Of a DNA stretch of 64,000 nt, positions 35,487 through 44,184 are shown piece after piece. Source of the stretch: CAYVVT01 sp964454335 (lineage in GTDB: Bacteria; Fidelibacterota; UBA8477; JABMPR01); contig CAYVVT010000017.1 in the NCBI GenBank assembly GCA_964454335.1, forward strand, positions 1 to 64,000. Reading direction: 5' to 3'. Numbering within the stretch: the first letter of the stretch is position 1; each line of letters starts with the position of its first letter. The notes below the pieces were generated by a model that saw only the letters and a program-made list of their open reading frames with translations, made no database searches and was not told the DNA's origin. A program made the position numbers and the translations under genes.

Positions 35487-37422
35487 ACTGGATGAGATCC
35501 TGGTAGCCCTTTGCCTGGTCATTACCCTCTCCCTGTGGGGCTGGCTGGTTGACATCTATGTGGGTTTCAGGGAGAACCCGCTTTTTGCCGGCCTGGTGAA
35601 CACACTGTTCATCGTCTATGCGTTCCAGCCTCTGCGGTCGTCGTTCCGCAAACTCATTCTACGGATCATCGCTCCTGTTTACTTCGAACGGAACCGCCGT
35701 CTCCGTGAATACCTCTCCGAATTGTCGCAGGTAGAACATTACCAGGAGATCCTGGAATCAGTCCCCAGCACCTTGAAGGAGATCTACGAGGCGGATATCG
35801 TTGCGCTGTTCGTAAGACGCAAGGGGATCTTCAAGGTGGAGGCGTCCCAGGCACCGGCGCCTTTCGTTCTGGAAGGTCTGGCACTGGACCAGTCCCATGA
35901 CCTGCTGGAGCGTTTGCGGAAGTCAGCGGACTATCTCCTGCCAGTGCGATATAGTATCGTCGACCTGAGTCCCAGTGACGACAAGATCGATGAGATGAAC
36001 TACCGCACCTTCAAGGTCTTCAACTGGGCCATCCCACTGAAGTCAAATGATGTGCTGGCCGGATTCGTCCTGCTGGACAAGCTGCCACGGGATATGGAAG
36101 CCCGCCGGGCAGGGACACTATTCAACAACGCCATCGAACAGATCTCACTCATCCTGGACAACAAGAAGCTGTACCACCGGATCCGCCTGGAATCGTTGAA
36201 ACAGGGCATTCTGACCCAGATCGCGGAGAAGATGTCTGCCACTCGCAGTATTTCAGGAGTATTCAACGCTATCCTGGACGATGTCCACACCGTCCTGCCC
36301 TACGATGCCTGTGGCGTGTTCCTGACCACACCAAATGCCATCACCATCGAGAAATTCCTGCAACGCGGATATGATCCCCGGCGCTTGAATCCCCTCAAAC
36401 TGAAGATCGGCCGAGGTATTGTCGGTCGTTGCATTGCCACGAACTCGGCGGTGTCCATCCGGGATGTCACCCGTGAGAAGCGTTATGTCGCGGGCCGGCA
36501 GAAGACACGGTCGGAATTATGCGTACCTATCGCCTCCGGTAATCGTGTCTTCGGCGCCATCAATATCGAATCCAATCAGATCGCCGCATTCAGCGATGAT
36601 GATCAGGACTTCCTGCTCACAGTGGCCACCCAGGCCGGTGTTCTCATGGAACGCTATGACATCCTCAAGAAAATCGATCTGTCTGACGATTTTACCGATG
36701 ATATCGATAAGGCCGAGAGCATTCAGCGCTCATTGCTGCCCCAGGAAACCCCGGTGGCCAGCGGGATTGAGTTCGATATCAGCTATATGCCTTGCAAGCA
36801 GATCAGCGGTGACTTCTATGATCTCACCAAACGCAAGAAGGATATCTACAGTCTTGCTGTGGGCGACGTGGTGGGGAAGGGGATCTCCGGTGCTCTGATC
36901 ATGTCGAATTTCTATGCAGCCTATCTCAACGAGTTGGGACGGGACCGTGACCTTACCGAGATCATGGCCAGGTTGAATGAATATCTCACCAGGGATCCTG
37001 ACCTCGAACAGCAGATCACGTTCTTTCTGAGCTATCTCGACATGAAGAAGGGTGTCCTACGCTTCGTCAACGCCGGGCATCCACCACCGCTGCTATTCCA
37101 TAAGGATGGAACCTTTGATCGTTTGGAGATCGGTGGGTCGATCCTGGGCTACGATCCCTCCTTGAAATTCGACAAGGGTGAGATCAAGCTGAAGCGGGAT
37201 GACTTCCTGGTGATGTACACGGATGGGCTTGTTGAAGCAGTGGGACCTGCCGGCCAACTCTTCGATGAAAGCGGTTTGATCGAGATCGTCCGGACGGTAC
37301 TTACCAAACCAGCCGGCGAGATGGCTGAAACCATCATTGATAGGATCCATGCCTTCTCCCGGAAGGATTCTTTCGACGACGACCTTACCCTGCTGATCAC
37401 CAGGATTAATAAGAAACTGTGA
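35479..37422 (+). CDS. Membrane-anchored GAF / SpoIIE-type serine phosphatase
   Basis: A 647-residue signalling phosphatase. Two membrane helices (about 5-60) are followed by a weak GAF-like region (about 80-220), a clear GAF domain (about 240-390, GVFLTTPNAITIEKFL to INIESNQIAAFSDDD) and a PP2C/SpoIIE domain (about 410-645) with SLLPQETP, KQISGDFYDL, VGDVVGKGISGAL, NAGHPPPLLF and DDLTLLI metal and substrate motifs. Such proteins act in partner-switching cascades by dephosphorylating anti-anti-sigma proteins. No RsbW- or RsbV-like gene is in the window, so the target is unknown. Confidence 0.92.
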   Translation: MRKLDEILVALCLVITLSLWGWLVDIYVGFRENPLFAGLVNTLFIVYAFQPLRSSFRKLILRIIAPVYFERNRRLREYLSELSQVEHYQEILESVPSTLKEIYEADIVALFVRRKGIFKVEASQAPAPFVLEGLALDQSHDLLERLRKSADYLLPVRYSIVDLSPSDDKIDEMNYRTFKVFNWAIPLKSNDVLAGFVLLDKLPRDMEARRAGTLFNNAIEQISLILDNKKLYHRIRLESLKQGILTQIAEKMSATRSISGVFNAILDDVHTVLPYDACGVFLTTPNAITIEKFLQRGYDPRRLNPLKLKIGRGIVGRCIATNSAVSIRDVTREKRYVAGRQKTRSELCVPIASGNRVFGAINIESNQIAAFSDDDQDFLLTVATQAGVLMERYDILKKIDLSDDFTDDIDKAESIQRSLLPQETPVASGIEFDISYMPCKQISGDFYDLTKRKKDIYSLAVGDVVGKGISGALIMSNFYAAYLNELGRDRDLTEIMARLNEYLTRDPDLEQQITFFLSYLDMKKGVLRFVNAGHPPPLLFHKDGTFDRLEIGGSILGYDPSLKFDKGEIKLKRDDFLVMYTDGLVEAVGPAGQLFDESGLIEIVRTVLTKPAGEMAETIIDRIHAFSRKDSFDDDLTLLITRINKKL

Positions 37423-37690
37423 GTATATAGCACCGTCTTCACTCATTCTTTATTCAAAGCCCAATTCACAGGTCAGAGCGCCGTGTGCTGCTCCGTGCAG
37501 ACGAGAAAGGATCTGCAAGTAATTGTAGACGACCCAAAAACATCTTGCGTTTGAGGGAAATGGAATGATTTTTGAGTGCTCTCTGAGAACGCAGCAGAAG
37601 GAGAATGAGCACTGAGATCCGCATCTTTCCATCTCAAAGAAAATCAATCGGTTTACAAAATAAAAACTTAGCGGCCACGAGGAGTATGTA

Positions 37691-39760
37691 ATGAAGGATT
37701 ACAAAGCGAAGGATATTCGAAACGTTGCCATTGTAGGTCACGCTTCTGCAGGCAAGACAGCCCTGTCAGAAGCCATGTTATTTTCCGCCGGTGTCACCAA
37801 CCGGATCGGCACCATCGCCGAAGGCAACACCAAATCAGATTACCGTCCCGAGGAGATAGAACGTCAGTGTTCGGTGGGCACCTCATTACTCTCCATGGAA
37901 TGGAAAGAGACCAAACTCAATATTTTAGACGCGCCGGGTTTCAGTGATTTCATTGGTGATTCCCTTTCTGCCGTCCGTGTCGCGGATACAGGGCTGCTGG
38001 TGGTGGATTCGGTCCATGGACCCGAAATGGGTACGGATACCGTGTGGCGTTTCTGCGAAGATTACAGCATTCCGCGTGCTTTCGCTATCACCGGTCTGGA
38101 CAAGGAACATTCTGATTTCCACAATGCCTTCAACATGTTGAAGGACCACTTCGGCAACCATGTCACAGCACTGCAGTTACCTGTGGGCGAGGGTGTGGGC
38201 TTCAGCAAGATCGTTGACATCATCCGCCGTAAAACACTGGTTTTCAGTGACGACAGCGGCAAATATAGCATGGAAGACCTGCCCGAGAACGTCAAGGATG
38301 AGGTGGAACAGCTTTACACCGAACTGGTTGAGCAGGTGGCTGAATCCGATGAAGCTCTCATGGAAAAGTATTTCGAGGAAGGTGAGCTATCCGAGGACGA
38401 TCTCCGTGCAGGTCTACGCGATGCCATCATCCACAAGGAGATCTTCCCGGTCTTCTGTACAGCATCCATCGGTAACATCGGCGTCTCGCGTCTGCTTGAG
38501 CTCGTTGAGAAATACTTCCCATCACCTGCTGACATGCCGGCGATTGTCTCCACAGAAGATACCGAGCTCACAGCCGATGAGAGTGGTCCCACGGCTGCTC
38601 TGATCTTCAAGACCACCAGCGAGGCACATGTCGGCGAGCTGAGTTTCTTCAAGACTTACAGTGGTAAGGTCAGCAGCGGGGATGATCTGCGCAATGATGT
38701 TCGCTCCGGTAATGAGCGCGTCGGTCACGTATACTCCGTCACAGGACATGACCGTCATGAAGTCTCTACAGTCTCGGCGGGTGATATCGGCGCAACAGTA
38801 AAACTGAAGATCACCCATACCGGTGACACGCTGAGTTCCGCCAAGCAGGTGGTGACCGTTCGTCCGGTGGATTTCCCGCCTCCCAACATCCAGTATGCCA
38901 TCGTGGCCAAGGCCAAAGGCGAAGAGGACAAGATCAGCAGTGGCCTCTCATTATTGCATGAAGAAGATCCCACCCTGCTGTACGAGGTCGATCCCGAACT
39001 GCATCAGACCGTGCTCAGCGGTCAGGGTGAACTGCAGATCATGGTAGCTTTCAACAAGCTCCAGGATCGGTTCAAGGTGCAGGTCGAACTGGTAGAACCC
39101 AAGATCGCCTACCGCGAGACCATCAAGACCAACGGTGAGGCCAAATTCCGTCATAAGAAACAGAGTGGTGGTGCCGGTCAGTTTGCCGAGGTATGGCTGC
39201 GGGTGGAACCGCTGGCCCGCGGTGAGGGTATCCAGTTCGAATCAACACTGGTGGGTCAGAACGTGGATCGTGTATTTGTTCCTTCAGTTGAGAAGGGTAT
39301 TCAGTCGGCTGCCACAGACGGATTTCTGGCTGGTTATCCCATCGTGGATGTGAAAGCCACCTTCTATGATGGTAAGATGCATCCGGTAGACTCCAAGGAC
39401 ATCGCTTTCCAGATCGCTGGGAAGGGCGCCTTCCGTGAAGCCTGTCAGGATTCAAAACCCTGTTTACTGGAACCCATCTTTGAAGTAGAAGTAAGGGTAC
39501 CGGAAGATTTCATGGGTGATGTCATGGGTGACATCACGGCCAAGCGCGGTCGGATCCTGGGCATGGATGCCGAGGGGCATTTCCAGGTGCTCAAAGCTAA
39601 GGTTCCCCAGGCCAGTCTGTTCAAGTACTCCTCGACCCTGCGGTCCCTGACCCAGGGCAAGGCCTCTCATCGCCAGAAGTTCTCGTACTACGAAGAGGTT
39701 CCGAAAGAGGAAGAGAGCAAGATCATCGCCGCCGCAGAGGCTGCAAAAGAAGAAGAATAA
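37691..39760 (+). CDS. EF-G paralogue with degenerate GTPase motifs (EF-G2-like)
   Basis: A 689-residue EF-G with all five domains, including the domain IV/V region (KKQSGGAGQFAEVWLRVEP, GDVMGDITAKRGRILGMD). The GTPase centre is altered. G1 is GHASAGKT (16-23). Switch I has ERQCSV where EF-G has RGIT (Thr to Ser). G3 is DAPGF (80-84), with Phe instead of the catalytic His of DTPGH. G4 is TGLD (134-137) in place of NKxD. This matches the EF-G2-type paralogues of Bacteroidetes, one of which has been reported to support translation without GTP hydrolysis. GAGGAG lies six bases before the ATG. Classical fusA with str-operon neighbours is not here, so this is a second copy in all likelihood. Confidence 0.9.
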   Translation: MKDYKAKDIRNVAIVGHASAGKTALSEAMLFSAGVTNRIGTIAEGNTKSDYRPEEIERQCSVGTSLLSMEWKETKLNILDAPGFSDFIGDSLSAVRVADTGLLVVDSVHGPEMGTDTVWRFCEDYSIPRAFAITGLDKEHSDFHNAFNMLKDHFGNHVTALQLPVGEGVGFSKIVDIIRRKTLVFSDDSGKYSMEDLPENVKDEVEQLYTELVEQVAESDEALMEKYFEEGELSEDDLRAGLRDAIIHKEIFPVFCTASIGNIGVSRLLELVEKYFPSPADMPAIVSTEDTELTADESGPTAALIFKTTSEAHVGELSFFKTYSGKVSSGDDLRNDVRSGNERVGHVYSVTGHDRHEVSTVSAGDIGATVKLKITHTGDTLSSAKQVVTVRPVDFPPPNIQYAIVAKAKGEEDKISSGLSLLHEEDPTLLYEVDPELHQTVLSGQGELQIMVAFNKLQDRFKVQVELVEPKIAYRETIKTNGEAKFRHKKQSGGAGQFAEVWLRVEPLARGEGIQFESTLVGQNVDRVFVPSVEKGIQSAATDGFLAGYPIVDVKATFYDGKMHPVDSKDIAFQIAGKGAFREACQDSKPCLLEPIFEVEVRVPEDFMGDVMGDITAKRGRILGMDAEGHFQVLKAKVPQASLFKYSSTLRSLTQGKASHRQKFSYYEEVPKEEESKIIAAAEAAKEEE

Positions 39761-39818
39761 AAGGGTCGATGTCAGGACCTGAGTTAATGACCTGACATGA
39801 TCATACATCCCTGTCTGT

Positions 39819-39870
39819 CATGCTGAGCTTGCCTGCCGGCCGGCGGCAGCAGGCAGGTTGGAGCGAAGAG
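39819..39870. repeat. Palindromic repeat element (CCTGCC type) upstream of the HIT gene
   Basis: TCATGCTGAGCTTG is followed by a palindrome (CCTGCC at 39832-39837, GGCAGG at 39852-39857, GC-rich inner arms). The same layout, TCATnCTGAGCTTG then CCTGCC/GGCAGG, recurs at 61099-61140, and a related palindrome sits at 40864-40898. It is probably a small dispersed repeat. Confidence 0.7.
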
Positions 39871-39898
39871 GACTGGATTGATCAGACGATCCCAATTG

Positions 39899-40405
39899 AT
39901 GACTGATAAAAACGACATACCAAAACTCTGGGCTCCATGGAGAATGGAGTACATCAAATCCATCAAAACCGAGGGCTGCATATTCTGCGACAAGCCCGCT
40001 GAGGTGGCTGATCGCGAGAATCTTCTGTTGTACCGTGGGGAGCATGCCTGTGTGATGATGAATCTGTATCCCTACAACAACGGCCACCTGATGGTCGCAC
40101 CCTACCAGCACGTCTCCTCGATTGAGGAGGTCGAGATCGAGGCTTTGACAGAGGTCATGCAACTGGCCCAGGCCTGCATGGGGATCCTGCGGGAGGAGAT
40201 AAAGGCCCAGGGATTCAATATGGGCTTGAACCAGGGTGAGATCGCCGGGGCCGGGATCGCCGAGCATGTGCATTTCCATATCGTTCCGCGCTGGGCCGGT
40301 GACACGAATTACATGCCCATCACAGGTCACGCCAAGGTGTTGGTACAAGGGCTACAGGAGAGCTACGATGCCCTGAAGCCGCATTTCGAAAAACTGGATT
40401 CTTAA
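39899..40405 (+). CDS. HIT-family (histidine triad) hydrolase
   Basis: A 168-residue HIT protein. The histidine triad is HVHFHIVPRW near residue 129, and an N-terminal CIFCDK supplies part of a zinc site. The family splits nucleoside phosphoramidates or diadenosine polyphosphates (AP4A phosphorylase-like members start with LWAPWRMEYI, exactly as here). The start is unsettled. The ATG at 39899 gives the typical N-terminus (MTDKND), while a TTG at 39878 has a better GAGGA site but lies inside the repeat element and adds seven atypical residues. A strong terminator follows. Confidence 0.9.
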   Translation: MTDKNDIPKLWAPWRMEYIKSIKTEGCIFCDKPAEVADRENLLLYRGEHACVMMNLYPYNNGHLMVAPYQHVSSIEEVEIEALTEVMQLAQACMGILREEIKAQGFNMGLNQGEIAGAGIAEHVHFHIVPRWAGDTNYMPITGHAKVLVQGLQESYDALKPHFEKLDS

Positions 40406-40414
40406 CCAGTTGAC

Positions 40415-40451
40415 AGGCGCAGGGGGACGGATTATCTTCCCCGCGCTTTTT
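40415..40451 (+). terminator. Intrinsic terminator after the HIT gene
   Basis: A GC-rich stem (GGCGCAGGGGGA with one bulged base, TCCCCGCGC) runs straight into TTTTT at 40447-40451. It starts about 10 bases after the HIT stop. Confidence 0.85.
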
Positions 40452-40563
40452 ATGACAATCCGGAGTCCATCTACGCCCCTGCGGGGTCTTCGATGGACTG
40501 ATCCACAAGCAGAGATCTGCAAGGGGCCACTCATTCGGGTGTTCGGAGAAGCATAATTGACAT

Positions 40564-40634
40564 TCAGGAGTAGCTTCCGCCTTCGCCGAGGCTTCGGCGT
40601 GACACGCAACAGTAGAGCGGCTGGCTGTTCCTGA
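40564..40634 (+). pseudogene. Broken tRNA-Asn copy with a palindrome inserted in the D-arm
   Basis: The order CAGGAGTAGCT, a 31-base insert (40576-40606), then CAACAGTAGAGCGGCTGGCTGTT matches the intact tRNA-Asn at 40644, which reads CCGGAGTAGCT, CAACGGTAGAGCGGGTGGCTGTT. The insert contains the perfect hairpin CGCCGAGGCTTCGGCG. The 3' half of the tRNA is missing, so it cannot be functional. Confidence 0.7.
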
Positions 40635-40643
40635 GGAATGAAA

Positions 40644-40715
40644 TCCGGAGTAGCTCAACGGTAGAGCGGGTGGCTGTTAACCACTAGGCTGGGGGTTCAA
40701 ATCCCTCCTCCGGAG
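40644..40715 (+). tRNA. trnN: tRNA-Asn (GTT)
   Basis: A full cloverleaf. The acceptor stem pairs TCCGGAG with CTCCGGA. The D-arm is GCTC/GAGC. The anticodon stem is GGTGG/CCACT with loop CTGTTAA, giving anticodon GTT. The T-arm is GGGGG TTCAAAT CCCTC. The discriminator is G, as expected for asparagine. CCA is not encoded. A terminator hairpin follows within 10 bases. It lies between two broken copies of itself. Confidence 0.96.
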
Positions 40716-40720
40716 CAAGC

Positions 40721-40755
40721 AAATCAGGTCCTCATCAGAGGGCCTGATTTGTTTT
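40721..40755 (+). terminator. Intrinsic terminator after tRNA-Asn
   Basis: A near-perfect 13-base stem (AAATCAGGTCCTC, GAGGGCCTGATTT, one G-T pair) with a four-base loop runs into GTTTT. Confidence 0.88.
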
Positions 40756-40827
40756 GCTGAGGATTGGAGTTGGACCTCCATGTCGAAGACAGGGTTCACC
40801 ACGCAGCGGTTTGCCAGCGGGAAACCG

Positions 40828-40914
40828 CGGAGTAGAGCTGGAGCCAAAGGCGAACAGCAAATCCCTGCCTGCCGTCCGGTGGACGCCGGGCAGGCAGGCC
40901 TCCTCCGGAGCAAA
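40828..40914 (+). pseudogene. Second broken tRNA-Asn copy with an inserted palindrome
   Basis: A 5' remnant (GGAGTAG at 40829) and a 3' remnant (CAAATCCCT before 40866, CCTCCTCCGGAGCAA at 40899-40913) match the intact tRNA ends. The 3' half is interrupted by a palindrome (CCTGCCTGCC at 40864-40873, GGCAGGCAGG at 40889-40898, with inner GTCC/GGAC). Most of the middle is lost. A terminator of the same plan as the intact gene's follows, which supports an ancient tandem duplication of tRNA plus terminator. Confidence 0.65.
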
Positions 40915-40917
40915 TAA

Positions 40918-40949
40918 AAAAAGGGCTCTCATCCGAGAGCCCCTTTTTA
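40918..40949 (+). terminator. Intrinsic terminator after the second broken tRNA copy
   Basis: AAGGGCTCTC pairs with GAGAGCCCC-T, a four-base loop, followed by TTTTT at 40944-40948. It is the counterpart of the terminator behind the intact tRNA gene. Confidence 0.85.
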
Positions 40950-41164
40950 GTTTCGCTGAGGGGCAAATTTGTTCTCCCTGGCAAAGCTGAGGATTCATCC
41001 TTTTCCTTGATTTGGGTGGTACGCCTCCAAATGTTTGGAGGCTCTTTAATAATTGCGTCTATCCAGAGTTGATCTTATCCAGGTCTTCTAGCAAAAATTG
41101 ACAAGAAGCAAGTTATAGGGTAACTTTATTAATGAAATGAGCATATAGAGACTGGGGATATGTA

Positions 41165-41551
41165 ATGAGTCTCATCAGAAAGTTCCTGGGACCCAAATCG
41201 AAATATGACAAGAGTCTACCGTATACCTACATGGCCAGGGAACCTGTAGTTGAGGGGGATACTGATCTATATTCTTATTATTTCTCAGATACGATATGTG
41301 GTTTAATCGAATACCTGGATGAGACTGAAATTGAACCTGATCTCGTGCAACTTTTTGGTGTATATCAAAAACAGGAAATTCCCCTCGATATCAACCTGTG
41401 TACAGATTTGGATGGGAATTGGTTAAGCCGACCCGATATCTGTAGATCTCTTGAAACACATTTCAAAAACTCCCTGGAAGAGCGATACAAAGGTCACAGG
41501 GAAGAAGGTGATTGCTCATTCGACGATCGCAGCCGCAAAGGAAGTAGATGA
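41165..41551 (+). CDS. Conserved small protein of unknown function
   Basis: A 128-residue soluble protein. Segments such as KSLPYTYMAREPV, SDTICGLIEYLDE, LCTDLDGNWLSRPDICRSLE and a C-terminal Cys/Asp/Arg-rich tail (CSFDDRSRKGS) look like a conserved family found in other bacteria, but I know of no function. GGGGA lies six bases before the ATG. Four cysteines are spread through the protein and could bind metal, though no clear pair spacing is seen. It is isolated, between the tRNA region and a DHFR-like gene. Confidence 0.75.
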   Translation: MSLIRKFLGPKSKYDKSLPYTYMAREPVVEGDTDLYSYYFSDTICGLIEYLDETEIEPDLVQLFGVYQKQEIPLDINLCTDLDGNWLSRPDICRSLETHFKNSLEERYKGHREEGDCSFDDRSRKGSR

Positions 41552-41689
41552 TAAATTTGTGGTGGAAGGATATTCTGCTGGCCATGAGTATCATCAGTTA
41601 TGAAGATGGAACCTTTGTAATCCAAGTTTGACAAACACCTAGACACCGAGCTAAGTCAGAACGAATCCAACCATTCAAGAGGTCTATAT

Positions 41690-42238
41690 ATGACCAACAT
41701 CGTCTATATCGCAACCAGTCTGGACAATTACATTGCCTCCAGAAATGGTGGATTGGACTGGTTACCAGATGATCCTCCGCCCGCTGAAACTCATTGGGAT
41801 GACAGCAACTATAGCTTTGTTAAACTCATGGATAGAATCGATGCTGTTGTTATGGGACGGCATTCCTTCGAAACGGTGGTGGGATTTGGTGAATGGCCAT
41901 ATACCAAGCGGGTCTTTGCCCTTAGCAGCACACTCAAGACCGTTCCGGATGAACTGGCGGACCGGGCTGAAATACTAAGTGGAAGTATTGAGACCATACT
42001 TGCTCAGCTACAGGATCGCGGATTTGTGAACTTGTATATTGATGGCGGAAAGCTCATCCAATCCTTCCTGGCTGAAGACCTCATCGACGAGATGATGATC
42101 ACCCGTGTGCCAATCCTGCTTGGGGATGGCATTCCTTTGTTTGGACAGCTGCCTGAACCTCTGAATTTCGAACTGGTAACTAGCGAACAATTATGGGATG
42201 GAATGGTGATAAGTCATTACATAAGGATCAGGGAATAG
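41690..42238 (+). CDS. Dihydrofolate reductase / RibD C-terminal-like protein
   Basis: A 182-residue protein of the RibD-C/DHFR-like fold (YwjB/YyaP type). It starts IVYIATSLDNYIASRNGGLDW, has the nucleotide-binding VVMGRHSFETVVGFGEWPY stretch and the glycine-rich NLYIDGGKLIQSFL segment, then ITRVPILLGDGIPLF. It probably binds NADPH and acts as a small reductase. It is not the folate-pathway enzyme FolA, since the active-site acidic residue context differs. AGAGG lies near the ATG. No riboflavin or folate gene is adjacent. Confidence 0.88.
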   Translation: MTNIVYIATSLDNYIASRNGGLDWLPDDPPPAETHWDDSNYSFVKLMDRIDAVVMGRHSFETVVGFGEWPYTKRVFALSSTLKTVPDELADRAEILSGSIETILAQLQDRGFVNLYIDGGKLIQSFLAEDLIDEMMITRVPILLGDGIPLFGQLPEPLNFELVTSEQLWDGMVISHYIRIRE

Positions 42239-42404
42239 ACTGGATTCAGCTTCTTTCCCAGATCTTCAGAATGCATATTGACACTCTCAGTATTTCAAGG
42301 ACGCCAAAGATATGAACACCATCCGGGGAGATTGCCTTATTGACGTCAAAAACACTATTCTTGTCGGTGAGAAGGTGCCATGTGCTTGATCCCAACCCTG
42401 CATA

Positions 42405-43568
42405 ATGATGAGCGATAAAATGCACCCAAATGCTCGAATACTGCCCACGGATAAGGTCATGGCCTATATGCTGAAGCAAGTTCTGTATGCCCTGGATCGG
42501 CTCGGGGCGGTTTACTCGCTGGGGGGAGAATCCCTATTGGGTTTTGCGGAAGGTGATATTGCTAAATATCAAGAGCATATACATCTCTATCTGTTTCGAC
42601 TGCCGGTGGGAGGTCGATTGCGCCTATTTCTGATGTTGCTCCCGAAAGGGATATTCGTAAAACCCAAGCTGAAACGAGGCCAGAGTCGCCTGAAGATCCG
42701 TATCCGTACCAAGCGTCTGAAAAAACACCCAAGTTTCATAATGATCACGCCTGTTCACATGAGTACTGATAGTGCCAGCGTTCATTCAGGTGGCCGTGAC
42801 AACCATTATGAGCTGCAGGATTTGAATCCAGATAAGCTCCAGAAGCTCTGGGTGGAGAACATACCTGTCATTGTACCTCGGGAGTTTGAATCATTCGTCA
42901 GGAAGTATTCCAAACAGCTGCTCACAGTATCCTACAACCAGCAACCTTGGCGTCTCACTCCGGAGATCCGCCAAAAAGCACACGAGCTTCTGCGCAGCAG
43001 CTGCGAAATCCTGGAGGATCTGGGGATCCATTACTGGCTGGATTTTGGAACTCTGCTGGGATTCATCAGGGATAACAAGCTCATTGACTGGGATCATGAC
43101 ATGGATCTGAGCATTCGATATGATAGCGATGAACAGATGGAACAGATGATCAGAGCTTTAGCCAAGCGCTACCCTGTCAGGGTATTGAAACCCAGCCTGC
43201 GGTCGGACACGTGGAAGCTTGGCAATTACAGGACGATTAAGGTATACTGCAAAAAATATGGTTTCATCAAGACGAAATTCTATCTGGATCTATTCACACA
43301 ATACAGGGGACGATACGGGAATAATGGGGCCGACACCTATCGTGCCATTGTCTGTGGGAATAATAGTGAGATCCCTGCATCCTTCGTGGATGAACTGGAC
43401 ACGTTCCTATTTCAGGGACATGAATATAAAATCCCGAACCACACGGAAGACTTTCTGGCGTTAAGGTATGGCGATGACTGGCGGACGCCAAAGAAGGAAT
43501 GGTATCCCCCCTTAGATGATAGGTCCATGGTCCAAAATGATGAGGTCATCCCTGCCTCCGAAGAATGA
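42405..43568 (+). CDS. LicD-family protein with a degenerate N-terminal copy
   Basis: A 387-residue protein. The C-terminal half (about 185-350) is a LicD/nucleotidyltransferase-fold domain with DFGTLLGFIRDNKLIDWDHD, carrying the catalytic D-x-D. LicD proteins attach phosphocholine or similar groups to surface glycans. The N-terminal half opens with a matching but worn stretch, GGESLLGFAEGDIAKYQEH, in which the D-x-D is lost, as if the domain was duplicated and one copy became structural. The start is uncertain because no ribosome site precedes the ATG pair at 42405. It is isolated from other glycan genes. Confidence 0.78.
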   Translation: MMSDKMHPNARILPTDKVMAYMLKQVLYALDRLGAVYSLGGESLLGFAEGDIAKYQEHIHLYLFRLPVGGRLRLFLMLLPKGIFVKPKLKRGQSRLKIRIRTKRLKKHPSFIMITPVHMSTDSASVHSGGRDNHYELQDLNPDKLQKLWVENIPVIVPREFESFVRKYSKQLLTVSYNQQPWRLTPEIRQKAHELLRSSCEILEDLGIHYWLDFGTLLGFIRDNKLIDWDHDMDLSIRYDSDEQMEQMIRALAKRYPVRVLKPSLRSDTWKLGNYRTIKVYCKKYGFIKTKFYLDLFTQYRGRYGNNGADTYRAIVCGNNSEIPASFVDELDTFLFQGHEYKIPNHTEDFLALRYGDDWRTPKKEWYPPLDDRSMVQNDEVIPASEE

Positions 43569-44184
43569 TTCTGTCGTAGAACAAGAATATCTCTGAGCCC
43601 TTTTAAGGCGAATACTCTGGTACTCATATATCTCAACCTGGGAGCAAAAACTCAAGCCTTGAGACAGTATTGACCATGAGGGATCTGGAACCACGGCTTT
43701 CCTGCGCCAAAACAGTATTCCAAATCCTCTATCGGAAATTCGATAAAGCTTTCACTCAGGGAACGATCTGTGAACATGCCCCTGTTTGTGCGACTCCCTT
43801 CACGCTATGGTTCCCTGATCCCTCTGAGACCTGTACTAGATTGACATACCTGCCCAGCCAGTGGGAACACATACTATGCAGATTACCGGATAAAACAATC
43901 CTCAGAAGATCACTTCATCCATTCCGTGGTCTTCAGCCTGTTACTTTCTCATGGTGATAGTTTCGCTCAAACGAATGACTGGGCATCACCCGGTACAAGG
44001 TCTCCGATGGCCTGGCAACAGTAAAAACTATCCGGATATGTTCCTTAAATGCTGGTCCGAACTCAGCACTGTACCATCAATGTCCTGAAACATTATATTC
44101 CTGCAGTACCAAAGCCTGTTAAATTGATGGTCGCACTATCGGTAGATCATATCATGCTGAGTATAGCTCAACAAAGGATAGCTC
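43569..44184. other. Intergenic region without recognised genes
   Basis: A 616-base stretch. One open frame of 95 codons lies on the plus strand (43670-43957), but it has no ribosome site, no recognisable domain and unusual composition, so I do not call it. No strong hairpin, repeat or tRNA is seen. The last bases before 44185 hold the AAAGGA ribosome site of the PAS/GAF gene. Confidence 0.5.

Noticed and set aside
40564..40949. Integrated element with attachment sites at tRNA-Asn
   Set aside because: The repeated tRNA 3' end suggested att sites, but the flanked DNA is under 200 bases and no integrase is present; tandem duplication with palindrome insertion explains it better.
43670..43957. 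95-codon open frame in the gap before the PAS/GAF gene
   Set aside because: No ribosome site, no recognisable domain or repeat pattern, and composition unlike neighbouring genes; likely chance.
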